Source: Candidatus Avelusimicrobium ruminicola (lineage in GTDB: Bacteria; Elusimicrobiota; Elusimicrobia; Elusimicrobiales; Elusimicrobiaceae). From it: a stretch of 13,530 nucleotides of DNA. The notes beneath the pieces were generated by a model. It was given only the letters and a program-made list of their open reading frames with translations, had not been told where the DNA came from and searched no databases. Each line of letters opens with the position of its first letter. Position 1 is the stretch's first letter. Below, one piece after another: positions 6,432 through 13,050 of this stretch. Made by a program: the position numbers and the translations under genes. The stretch spans positions 1 through 13,530 of the forward strand of contig ONQH01000007.1 in the NCBI GenBank assembly GCA_900319885.1. The letters run 5' to 3'.

Positions 6432-6515
6432 CATTTTGCTGCAACCCCTCGCAGAAATGAGCGGCGCTTTTCGCTAAATTATAAAGATATGGCGCAAATT
6501 GGGCAGAAATTTTAG

Positions 6516-6521
6516 TATAAT
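6516..6521 (+). promoter_or_regulatory. -10 box of the phosphohexomutase-enolase operon
   Basis: A perfect TATAAT ends 9 nt before the preferred ATG (6531), which predicts transcription starting near A6528, essentially at the start codon. A -35 hexamer at the normal distance is weak. No ribosome binding site precedes the gene, so a leaderless or near-leaderless message is likely. Confidence 0.45.
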
Positions 6522-6530
6522 ATGCGCACG

Positions 6531-8018
6531 ATGAGTGAAGATATTAAATTTAGCACGGCCGGTTTCCGCGCCGTAATCGCTGGGGGTTTAACTGCCCAGA
6601 ATGTACAACGTTTAGCGTACGGGATTTCCGAACATATTTTGGAACATCCCTTCTATGGCTTTGAAGGAGAAGGTTATAAAAAGCATTGCCAAGCCCAAGG
6701 CAAAAAACTCAAAAAACCTTTAGTGATTGTAGGGTTTGATACCCGATTTTTGTCTAAACAACTGGCCTACGTGGCGGCCAATGCCCTGGTGCAAAACGGG
6801 ATTTCGGTCAAAATTTCCGAATTGCCGCTTCCCACCCCGGTTGCCGAGTGGTGCGTCCTTAACGAAGGTGCCATTGGGGCCATTGTAATTACCGGTAGCG
6901 AAGGGGAATATTTTGTAAACGGGCTTAAATGGATTGCCTATTACGGCGGTATTGCCAACAATGAAATTATGGAGGATATTGAAAAACGTATCCCCGCCCC
7001 TACCGCGCAAATTTTGAAAGCCTCTTCTACAGAATTTGGCGAACTGAACAGCGCAGTCGTCGTCAGTAAAGATTTTCGCAAAGCGTATCTTACCCGCGTA
7101 GCCTCTTTAATCAATACGCGCGCGCTCAAAAACGCAAAATTAAAAGTAGCGGTAGACCCACTATTCGGATCCGCCAAAAACTACTTGCGCGATTTTTTGG
7201 AAAAATACGGAGTTACCGTAGAAGGTATCCACGAAGAGGACGACGTCCTTTTCGGTGGGAACACACCCAATGCCGGGCCGGTTAGTTTAACGGAACTGAA
7301 AAAATTAGTCACCGGCAAAAAGTTGGCCTTGGGGATTGCGTGCAACCCGGATTGCGATAAATTCGGTATTGTGGACAGCGAGGGAAATTGGATTTCTGCC
7401 AATGAAATTGCCCCCATGTTGCTAGACCACTTGGTGCGTAACAAAAAACAAAAAGGACGCGTGTGCCGCAGTGTGATTACTTCTAACCTCATTGACCAAG
7501 TAGCCAAGGCTCATGGCCTGATGTTGCGCGACACGCCCGTAGGATTTAAGTACATTACGGAACTGATGATTTCGGGACAGTATGTCATGGGGATGGAAGA
7601 ATCCGGCGGAATTGCCGTAGCAAACCATATTCCCGACAAAGACGGGCTATTGTCGTGTTTGTTAGTGATTGATATGCTGGCTACGGAAAAGAAATCTTTC
7701 AAACAAATTAAAAAAGAGTTCTACAAAAAATACAAGCAACTCTTTGATCAAAAAGTCAGTATGCCTAAGACGGAAACGGAAATTAACCGCATCATGGAAC
7801 GCTTGGATATTAAACCTCCGCTCTCTATCAATAAAACATCCGTGTGGCGTATTGATTCCACGGATGGGTTTAAGTTTATCTTAAAAGGCGGCAGTTGGCT
7901 GGCGATTCGCCCGTCCAGCACCGAGCGTTTAATCCGCTTATATGCTGAGGCCCAAGACGAAAAACTCCCCGCCGTGCTAATTAAAGAAGGCAAAAAAATT
8001 ATTGACAGTATTGTCTAG
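6531..8018 (+). CDS. atypical alpha-D-phosphohexomutase (phosphoglucomutase/phosphomannomutase family)
   Basis: The family moves phosphate between C1 and C6 of hexoses through a phosphoserine intermediate. With the ATG at 6531 the protein has 495 residues and the family's four-domain order: KFSTAGFRA (6-14), the serine loop ITGSEGEYFVNGLKW (120-134), the metal loop NPDCDKFG (272-279), the sugar-binding loop MEESGGIAV (355-363) and the C-terminal phosphate loop RPSSTER (460-466). S123 aligns with the phosphorylated serine. Several motifs depart from consensus: the usual SHNP is SEGE, the first aspartate of DxDxDR is N272 and the Arg is K277, and SGTEP is SSTER. It may have an unusual substrate or reduced mutase activity. 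An in-frame ATG at 6522 abuts TATAAT, so 6531 is preferred. It is the first gene of the rightward operon; enolase follows 18 nt downstream. Confidence 0.85.
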   Translation: MSEDIKFSTAGFRAVIAGGLTAQNVQRLAYGISEHILEHPFYGFEGEGYKKHCQAQGKKLKKPLVIVGFDTRFLSKQLAYVAANALVQNGISVKISELPLPTPVAEWCVLNEGAIGAIVITGSEGEYFVNGLKWIAYYGGIANNEIMEDIEKRIPAPTAQILKASSTEFGELNSAVVVSKDFRKAYLTRVASLINTRALKNAKLKVAVDPLFGSAKNYLRDFLEKYGVTVEGIHEEDDVLFGGNTPNAGPVSLTELKKLVTGKKLALGIACNPDCDKFGIVDSEGNWISANEIAPMLLDHLVRNKKQKGRVCRSVITSNLIDQVAKAHGLMLRDTPVGFKYITELMISGQYVMGMEESGGIAVANHIPDKDGLLSCLLVIDMLATEKKSFKQIKKEFYKKYKQLFDQKVSMPKTETEINRIMERLDIKPPLSINKTSVWRIDSTDGFKFILKGGSWLAIRPSSTERLIRLYAEAQDEKLPAVLIKEGKKIIDSIV

Positions 8019-8025
8019 TTGCCTC

Positions 8026-8031
8026 AAGGAG
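8026..8031 (+). promoter_or_regulatory. ribosome binding site that fixes the enolase start
   Basis: AAGGAG lies 5 nt before the ATG at 8037. It decides in favour of that start over the in-frame TTG at 8019, which would place the ribosome binding site inside the coding sequence. Confidence 0.85.
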
Positions 8032-8036
8032 TAACC

Positions 8037-9305
8037 ATGGCGCGTATCAAAAAAATTACCGCCCGCGAAATTTTAGATTCACGCGGCTATCCGACTGTGG
8101 CCGCCGATGTATTATTAGACGATGGAAACGTAGGCACCGCCTCTGTCCCCAGCGGGGCCTCCACCGGCTCGCACGAAGCGTTGGAACTGCGCGACGGGGA
8201 TGAACGTTTCCATGGCAAAGGCGTACGTAAAGCCCTCGCCAATGTGGAACGCCTCAACCGGGAACTGGCCGGCCTGAGCGTGGAAGACCCACGTCTTATT
8301 GACGAGCAAATGCTAGCCGTTGACGGGACTGAAAACAAATCTAATTTAGGGGCCAACGCCACGTTGGCTATTTCCATGGCGGTACTGCGGGCCGGCTGTC
8401 ATAGCACCCAACTTCCGCTCTATGAGCACATCCGCCAAGTGTATCACTTAAATTTGGATACTTACCTGTTGCCCACCCCGCTACTTAATATCATCAATGG
8501 GGGCAAACACGCAGACTCCGGTTTAGACGTACAGGAGTTTATGATTGTACCCACAAAGGCCGATTCTTTTAACCAAGCCTTGCGGGCGGCCAGCGAAACA
8601 TATCACTCGCTACGTAGCCTACTTAAAGAACAAGGCATGGTGATTGCCGTCGGGGATGAAGGGGGCTTTGCCCCTAAAATCACCCGTCATGAAGACGTAC
8701 TTAAAACGATTTTGCAAGCGGCCCACAAAGCCGGTCATAAAAATATGTCCCTGGCGTTAGATTGTGCTGCCAGTGAATTTTATGCAAACGGGAAATACCG
8801 CTTTGAAGGCAAATTATTGTCTGCCGATGAAATTTGCGCTGTATACGCTCAGTGGTGCAAACAGTATCCGCTGGTTTCTATAGAGGACCCGTTGCACGAA
8901 GATGACTGGACCGGCTGGCAACATATTACCCGCCAACTCGGCAAAAAAATACGCTTGGTAGGGGATGATTTATTTGTCACCAACCCCAAACGCTTACAAA
9001 TGGGGATTGAAAAACAAGCCGCCAATGCTATTTTAATTAAGGTGAACCAAATCGGTACTGTATCGGAAACTATGGACGTAATAAAACTAGCCAAAGACCA
9101 TGGCTATGCGTGCATTATATCCCACCGCTCCGGCGAAACGGAAGATACTTTTATTGCCGATTTGGCGGTGGCCACCAATGCCGGGGCCATCAAATCGGGT
9201 GCGCCGGCACGGGCAGAACGCACGGCCAAATACAACCGCTTGTTGCAAATAGAAGCGGAGTTAGGGACCAAAGCCGCGTACGCCAAGGATACGGTTTTTC
9301 GGTAG
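8037..9305 (+). CDS. eno: enolase (phosphopyruvate hydratase)
   Basis: Enolase interconverts 2-phosphoglycerate and phosphoenolpyruvate in glycolysis and gluconeogenesis in the cytoplasm. The 422-residue protein has normal family length and all catalytic residues: the mobile loop SGASTGSHEALELRDGD (39-55), the general acid/base pair E208 (GDEGGFAP) and K335 (IKVNQIGT), metal ligands D242, E283 and D310, SHRSGETED (362-370) and K386. The start is fixed by AAGGAG at 8026-8031. It sits 18 nt after the phosphohexomutase stop and 5 nt before the FtsB-like gene. An eno-ftsB neighbourhood is common in bacteria and supports both calls. Nothing suggests a moonlighting or degraded copy. Confidence 0.98.
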   Translation: MARIKKITAREILDSRGYPTVAADVLLDDGNVGTASVPSGASTGSHEALELRDGDERFHGKGVRKALANVERLNRELAGLSVEDPRLIDEQMLAVDGTENKSNLGANATLAISMAVLRAGCHSTQLPLYEHIRQVYHLNLDTYLLPTPLLNIINGGKHADSGLDVQEFMIVPTKADSFNQALRAASETYHSLRSLLKEQGMVIAVGDEGGFAPKITRHEDVLKTILQAAHKAGHKNMSLALDCAASEFYANGKYRFEGKLLSADEICAVYAQWCKQYPLVSIEDPLHEDDWTGWQHITRQLGKKIRLVGDDLFVTNPKRLQMGIEKQAANAILIKVNQIGTVSETMDVIKLAKDHGYACIISHRSGETEDTFIADLAVATNAGAIKSGAPARAERTAKYNRLLQIEAELGTKAAYAKDTVFR

Positions 9306-9310
9306 AAGTT

Positions 9311-9604
9311 ATGAAAAAGAAGGAACTTACCCCTCGTCAAAAACTACTCTTATGGGGATCTGTAGCCACCGTAATAGCCGCCTTGTGGTTGGGGGGCGGA
9401 TTTCTCAATTTAGTGCATAATAAATTAGAAATACGCCGCCTTACTAAAAAACAAACCTATTTAGATGCGCAATATCAAGAACTGCTTCATACCAAGAAAT
9501 TATTGGAGCAGAAAGATCCCCAATACATGGAAACACTGGCCCGGCTACGCTATCATTTAGTCAAACCCGGCGAAATTGAATTTAGGTTTACCCCCCATGA
9601 TTAA
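9311..9604 (+). CDS. FtsB/DivIC-like septum formation initiator protein
   Basis: This 97-residue bitopic protein has a short basic cytoplasmic N-terminus, a membrane helix at about residues 12-33, a coiled coil at about 36-66, and then the DP-x-YxExLAR-x-x-Y-x-LVKPGE pattern (69-88) characteristic of FtsB/DivIC. Such proteins pair with FtsL and FtsQ/DivIB to activate septal peptidoglycan synthesis. Position directly after eno is the classic context. The ATG at 9311 is 5 nt after the enolase stop, with a weak TAGAAG nearby; the frame also extends upstream inside enolase, but that part encodes nothing family-like. Its last 8 nt overlap the next gene. Confidence 0.85.
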   Translation: MKKKELTPRQKLLLWGSVATVIAALWLGGGFLNLVHNKLEIRRLTKKQTYLDAQYQELLHTKKLLEQKDPQYMETLARLRYHLVKPGEIEFRFTPHD

Positions 9605-10205
9605 CATTGATGTCATCAATCTAGGCCCGATGGATAATTGCACGTATTTAGTTACGCAAGGCAAAGAGGCTTTGCTTATTGATCCCGCTTGGGATATGAA
9701 TTTTTTAATTCATACGCTTGAGGAAAAACAACTTCACTTATGCGGCGTGTTATTTACACACGGTCATTTTGACCACGTCAAATTTTCGCAAGAGTTACTC
9801 ACCCATTTTGGCCTAAAAGCCTATTTAGAGGAAAGTGATGTACCCCTGGCGGGGTTGCCCTTGGAATTATTACACACATACCAGGGCGACCAGACTTTTG
9901 AAATTGGCCCCTTCCACGTGAAGATTTGGGCCACCCCCGGGCACACAGCCGGGTGCGTATGTATCCAAATAGAGGACGCCCTCTTTACGGGGGACACCTT
10001 ATTCCCCGGCGCGTGCGGGCGAGTAGATTTACCTACCTCCAACCCGCGCGATATGCTGGCTAGTCTGCGCAAAATTGCCTCTTTTCCCGAAGATACCCGC
10101 CTTTTTGCCGGGCATAGTTACGGGGGCCGTTGCAGTTCCACCGTGGCAAATGAAAAACTGCACAATTCGTTTATGCGTAATGCACTACGCTGGGAGAAAA
10201 ACTAA
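9597..10205 (+). CDS. metallo-beta-lactamase-fold hydrolase, glyoxalase II-like
   Basis: This 202-residue protein belongs to the small YcbL/glyoxalase-II-like branch of the MBL superfamily, dinuclear zinc or iron hydrolases of thioesters such as S-lactoylglutathione. The metal ligands are all present: H55, H57, D59 and H60 in THGHFDH, H116 in TPGHTAG, D133 in FTGDTLF and H173 in FAGHSYG. The C-terminal substrate domain of canonical GloB is absent, as in YcbL, so the natural substrate is uncertain. The ATG at 9597 overlaps the FtsB-like gene by 8 nt and gives the normal MBL N-terminus (MINIDVINLGPMDNCTYLV); a TTG at 9576 in the same frame would add seven unlikely residues. No strong ribosome binding site is seen, suggesting coupling. 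The stop TAA overlaps the lgt ATG by one base. Confidence 0.88.
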   Translation: MINIDVINLGPMDNCTYLVTQGKEALLIDPAWDMNFLIHTLEEKQLHLCGVLFTHGHFDHVKFSQELLTHFGLKAYLEESDVPLAGLPLELLHTYQGDQTFEIGPFHVKIWATPGHTAGCVCIQIEDALFTGDTLFPGACGRVDLPTSNPRDMLASLRKIASFPEDTRLFAGHSYGGRCSSTVANEKLHNSFMRNALRWEKN

Positions 10206-10999
10206 TGCATCCTGTTTTCTTACACCTAGGTAATTTTGAACTGGCCAGTTATGGACTTATGACTGCGCTGGGGTATGCGTGTGCATCGTGGTATTTAGTA
10301 CCTCGGCTTAAAAAAGCCAATATTAAAGGACTAAACCAAGACACCTTCTGGAATTTACTGTTTATCGTATTTTTAGGGGCCATTATCGGCGGGAAATTAT
10401 TGTTTATCTTAGTTTCTTGGCCCGAATTAGGAACTACGTTGACCGAAAAACTCAGCACCATTATCCACGACATCCGCTACGGATTTGTATTTTTCGGCGG
10501 CCTAATTGTAGCGGTTACGGGAGCCTTGTGGTATATGTACCGCAAACACTTACCCCTCTTAAAAACATCCGACTTTTTGATTGTAGGGGTTCCCTTGGGG
10601 CACGCGTTGGGCCGCATAGGTTGTTTTTTGGCGGGGTGCTGTTACGGTAAACCTACCACGCTTCCGTGGGGTGTACGCTTTACCGACCCACATGCCTTAG
10701 TGGCTCCCGAACTGCTCAATGTCCCTTTGCATCCCACACAACTGTATGAAGCCGGGTTTAACTTTTTACTGTTTCTCTTACTTCACTACGTTTCCCAAAA
10801 ACCGCACAAGGACGGAAAAATTTTAGTGCTCTATGTATGGTGCTATGCGCTGATGCGCTTTGGCATAGAATTTTTACGCGGAGATTTCAGAGGCGGATTT
10901 TTGTGGGGGATGTCCCCCTCGCAAGTCATTTCACTGGGCGTGGCAGGGATAGCAATTTGGATTTGGATAAAATACCTGCGGGAGGCAACACATGGCTGA
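10205..10999 (+). CDS. lgt: phosphatidylglycerol-prolipoprotein diacylglyceryl transferase
   Basis: Lgt attaches diacylglycerol from phosphatidylglycerol to the lipobox cysteine of preprolipoproteins, the first step of bacterial lipoprotein maturation at the inner membrane. The 264-residue protein is strongly hydrophobic with about seven membrane segments and carries the signature GHALGRIGCFLAGCCYG (132-148), including the essential Arg at R137, HPTQLYEA (176-183) and a late RFGIEFLRGD (218-227) with conserved charged residues. The E. coli HGG histidine is Phe here (VFFGG, 95-99), a position where Tyr or Phe also occurs in other phyla. GGGAG lies 8 nt before the ATG. The gene overlaps the preceding stop by 1 nt and the next start by 8 nt. 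The lipoprotein at 4941-5375 is a likely client. Confidence 0.95.
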   Translation: MHPVFLHLGNFELASYGLMTALGYACASWYLVPRLKKANIKGLNQDTFWNLLFIVFLGAIIGGKLLFILVSWPELGTTLTEKLSTIIHDIRYGFVFFGGLIVAVTGALWYMYRKHLPLLKTSDFLIVGVPLGHALGRIGCFLAGCCYGKPTTLPWGVRFTDPHALVAPELLNVPLHPTQLYEAGFNFLLFLLLHYVSQKPHKDGKILVLYVWCYALMRFGIEFLRGDFRGGFLWGMSPSQVISLGVAGIAIWIWIKYLREATHG

Positions 11000-11900
11000 G
11001 ACGAAAAAAATTATTTTTGACGGATATACACGCCGCCTGGACGTATTTGCGGCGGATGAACTGCCGGATTTATCCCGCGCCTTGGTGCAGGAAATGATTA
11101 AAGAAGGCCGCATTACCGTCAACGGGAAAACCGTCAAACCGTCTTGGCCGCTCACCCGTGGGGAAACTGTAGAAATTACCTTGCCCAAGGCACATGCCCA
11201 AACCCCTCTCAAAAAATTACTGTTACATGATGCCAAAGACTTTTTCGTGGTGATTAAGCCGGCCGGATTATTGGTCCATCCGCAAAGCCCCATTTGGGAA
11301 GAACACCCGGAAACAGTATTTTCCACCGACGAAACACTCGTTTCCATTATTTTAGCCAACCCGCCCAAAGGCTTTGACCCGCAAACACCGCGCGCCGGCC
11401 TGGTGCACCGCTTAGACCGCGAAACCAGCGGGGTAATGGTGGTAGCCAAAACGCCGCAGTTTCAAAGCGAAATGGTGGCCTTGTTTGCCAACCGCGAAGT
11501 GCACAAAACCTATCACTCTATCGCCTGCGGGGAAGTGCCCGACGACAAAGGTACTATTGACGTGCCGATTGGCCGCGTAGCCGGGGGCAAAATTAAAGCG
11601 TCCGAAATCGGGCGCGAGGCCATTACGGACTACAAAGTATTGGAACGCAAAAACGGATTTACCTATATTGAACTTTATCCGCGCACCGGCCGCACCAACC
11701 AACTGCGTGTACACCTTAATTGGCTGGGGTACCCGGTGTTGGGCGACTGGCTTTACAAAGGGGCCACCGCCGAGCGGTTAATGCTTCATGCGCGCAAAAT
11801 AGCATTTAATCACCCGCTAACCGGCAAGAAATTGCAGTTTGAAGCCCCAGTTCCGGACGATTTTTTAGCCGCCTGGAAACGGGTCACCAAAAGCAAATAA
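10992..11900 (+). CDS. RluA/RluD-family 23S rRNA pseudouridine synthase
   Basis: The enzyme isomerises uridine to pseudouridine in RNA, most likely 23S rRNA. The 302-residue protein starts with an S4 RNA-binding domain (about 13-65, including LVQEMIKEGRITVNGK), followed by the catalytic domain with GLVHRLDRETSGV (136-148), in which D142 is the catalytic aspartate. A second motif, RTGRTNQLRVHL (231-242), departs from the usual RTGRTHQIRVH by Asn for His. The S4 domain and length match RluD, but RluA, RluC and RluD cannot be separated with certainty by eye. GGAGG at 10981-10985 precedes the ATG by 6 nt. It overlaps lgt by 8 nt and is the last gene of the rightward operon. Its stop is separated by one base from the convergent GNAT gene and no terminator lies between them. 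Confidence 0.9.
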   Translation: MAETKKIIFDGYTRRLDVFAADELPDLSRALVQEMIKEGRITVNGKTVKPSWPLTRGETVEITLPKAHAQTPLKKLLLHDAKDFFVVIKPAGLLVHPQSPIWEEHPETVFSTDETLVSIILANPPKGFDPQTPRAGLVHRLDRETSGVMVVAKTPQFQSEMVALFANREVHKTYHSIACGEVPDDKGTIDVPIGRVAGGKIKASEIGREAITDYKVLERKNGFTYIELYPRTGRTNQLRVHLNWLGYPVLGDWLYKGATAERLMLHARKIAFNHPLTGKKLQFEAPVPDDFLAAWKRVTKSK

Positions 11901-11901
11901 C

Positions 11902-13008
11902 TTATAATTCTTTTTGATAGACGCGGTAGCGTTTAGAAAAATGACACCCGCACTCTTCAATGCCGCGCAACATCCCGGCGTTATCTTCCAACACCCAGGA
12001 AAGTTCCGCTTCGTGCCATACAGCCACCCCGTGTGTGACAATGTGTTTAATTAAAATCAGGTCAATGCCGCGTTTGCGAAATTCGGGCAGTACGCCCAGC
12101 ATAATTAGGCGGGCATCTTTAATGCGTTTCCACGCCCACATCGCTTTAATAAGCCGCAGCGGATTATAAATAGAACCACGCAAAATTTTGAGTACATGGT
12201 TCATATTAGGAATACAAATATAGAACCCGGCGGGGACTCCGTTCTCTTCCAAAATACACGTGCCTTCTACACGCACAATGGATTTAAGTTCCGTCACAAT
12301 ATTGGCCATTTCTTGCTTATCCAGCGGCACAAAACCCCAGTTTTCCGCCCAGGCTTTGTTGTAAATGTCGCGGATAATTTCGGCTTCCCGCTCTAAGTCT
12401 TTGAGGTTCAAACGTCGTAGCGTAATCCCCCCTTTGCGTTCGCACCGCTCGCACACCTTAAGGAACCGCTCCGAGAATTTATCCTCTTCCGTACGGTGAA
12501 AAGCCAACAAATCTTTGGCTTTGGTAAAACCGGCTTTTTCTATTAAATCAGCATAGTAGGGATAATTATAAGGCATCATAATAGCCGGCATAGAATCAAA
12601 ACCTTCCACCAAAAGCCCATACGGGTGATTGCTGGACGGATTGGCCGGCCCGCGCACCGCCGTCACTCCTTGGGCACGCAGCCACTCTTCGCCCGCCTTA
12701 AATAACGCGCCGGAAACTTCCTCGTCGTTAATTGAGTCAAAAAAACCAAAGAAACCAATATTTTCGTGGTGATAGTCGTTATGGCGGCGGTTCACTAAGG
12801 CGCAAAGACGTCCGGCCGGTTTGTCATCTTTATAGGCCATAAATAATTGACGCGTGCTATGTTGCCAAAAGGGATTATCTTCCCGCAAAAGTTTATGCGT
12901 TTCTTCCTTTAATTCTCCCACCCAATAGGGGTCTTTTTTATAAAGTTCAAACGGAAAATTGATAAATTTTTTAAGGTCTTTTTGCGAGATTTCTTCAATA
13001 CGTACCAT
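11902..13008 (-). CDS. long GNAT-type acyltransferase linked to an alpha-oxoamine synthase
   Basis: This 368-residue protein has the length of a two-lobe acyltransferase. The C-terminal half carries a GNAT acyl-CoA binding signature, LGVLPEFRKRGIDLILI (304-320), and the first lobe has a conserved-looking GPANPSSNHPYGLLVEGFD (120-138) followed by a YNYPYY motif (147-152). I recall genes of this type annotated as N-acetyltransferases and found beside serine-palmitoyltransferase-like genes; that is family recollection rather than proof. A plausible role is N-acylation of a long-chain amino alcohol, giving a ceramide-like lipid, but the substrate is not visible in the sequence. The ATG has a strong AGGAGGG (13018-13012). 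It lies downstream of the synthase gene, from which a terminator-like hairpin separates it, and converges on the RluD-like gene with 1 bp between stops. Confidence 0.72.
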   Translation of the reverse strand: MVRIEEISQKDLKKFINFPFELYKKDPYWVGELKEETHKLLREDNPFWQHSTRQLFMAYKDDKPAGRLCALVNRRHNDYHHENIGFFGFFDSINDEEVSGALFKAGEEWLRAQGVTAVRGPANPSSNHPYGLLVEGFDSMPAIMMPYNYPYYADLIEKAGFTKAKDLLAFHRTEEDKFSERFLKVCERCERKGGITLRRLNLKDLEREAEIIRDIYNKAWAENWGFVPLDKQEMANIVTELKSIVRVEGTCILEENGVPAGFYICIPNMNHVLKILRGSIYNPLRLIKAMWAWKRIKDARLIMLGVLPEFRKRGIDLILIKHIVTHGVAVWHEAELSWVLEDNAGMLRGIEECGCHFSKRYRVYQKEL

Positions 13009-13020
13009 AAACCCTCCTAC

Positions 13021-13045
13021 TAAAAACCCCGCACCAGGCGGGGTT
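13021..13045 (-). terminator. intrinsic terminator after the serine-palmitoyltransferase-like gene
   Basis: An 8-bp GC-rich stem (AACCCCGC at 13025-13032, GCGGGGTT at 13038-13045, loop ACCAG) is followed on the minus strand by UUUUU (13026-13022). It lies between the synthase stop (13051) and the GNAT start (13008). The U tract is short, so partial readthrough is likely; the GNAT gene has no obvious separate promoter. Confidence 0.75.
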
Positions 13046-13050
13046 ATAAA

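Noticed and set aside
6451..6510. Direct repeat GCAGAAAT at 6451-6458 and 6503-6510 in the divergent promoter region.
   Set aside because: Eight bases with no symmetry and no third copy; such a match can easily occur by chance.
9110..9310. Upstream extension of the FtsB-like frame inside enolase.
   Set aside because: The extension is a shadow of the enolase frame. The ATG at 9311 just after the enolase stop gives the normal FtsB length and topology.
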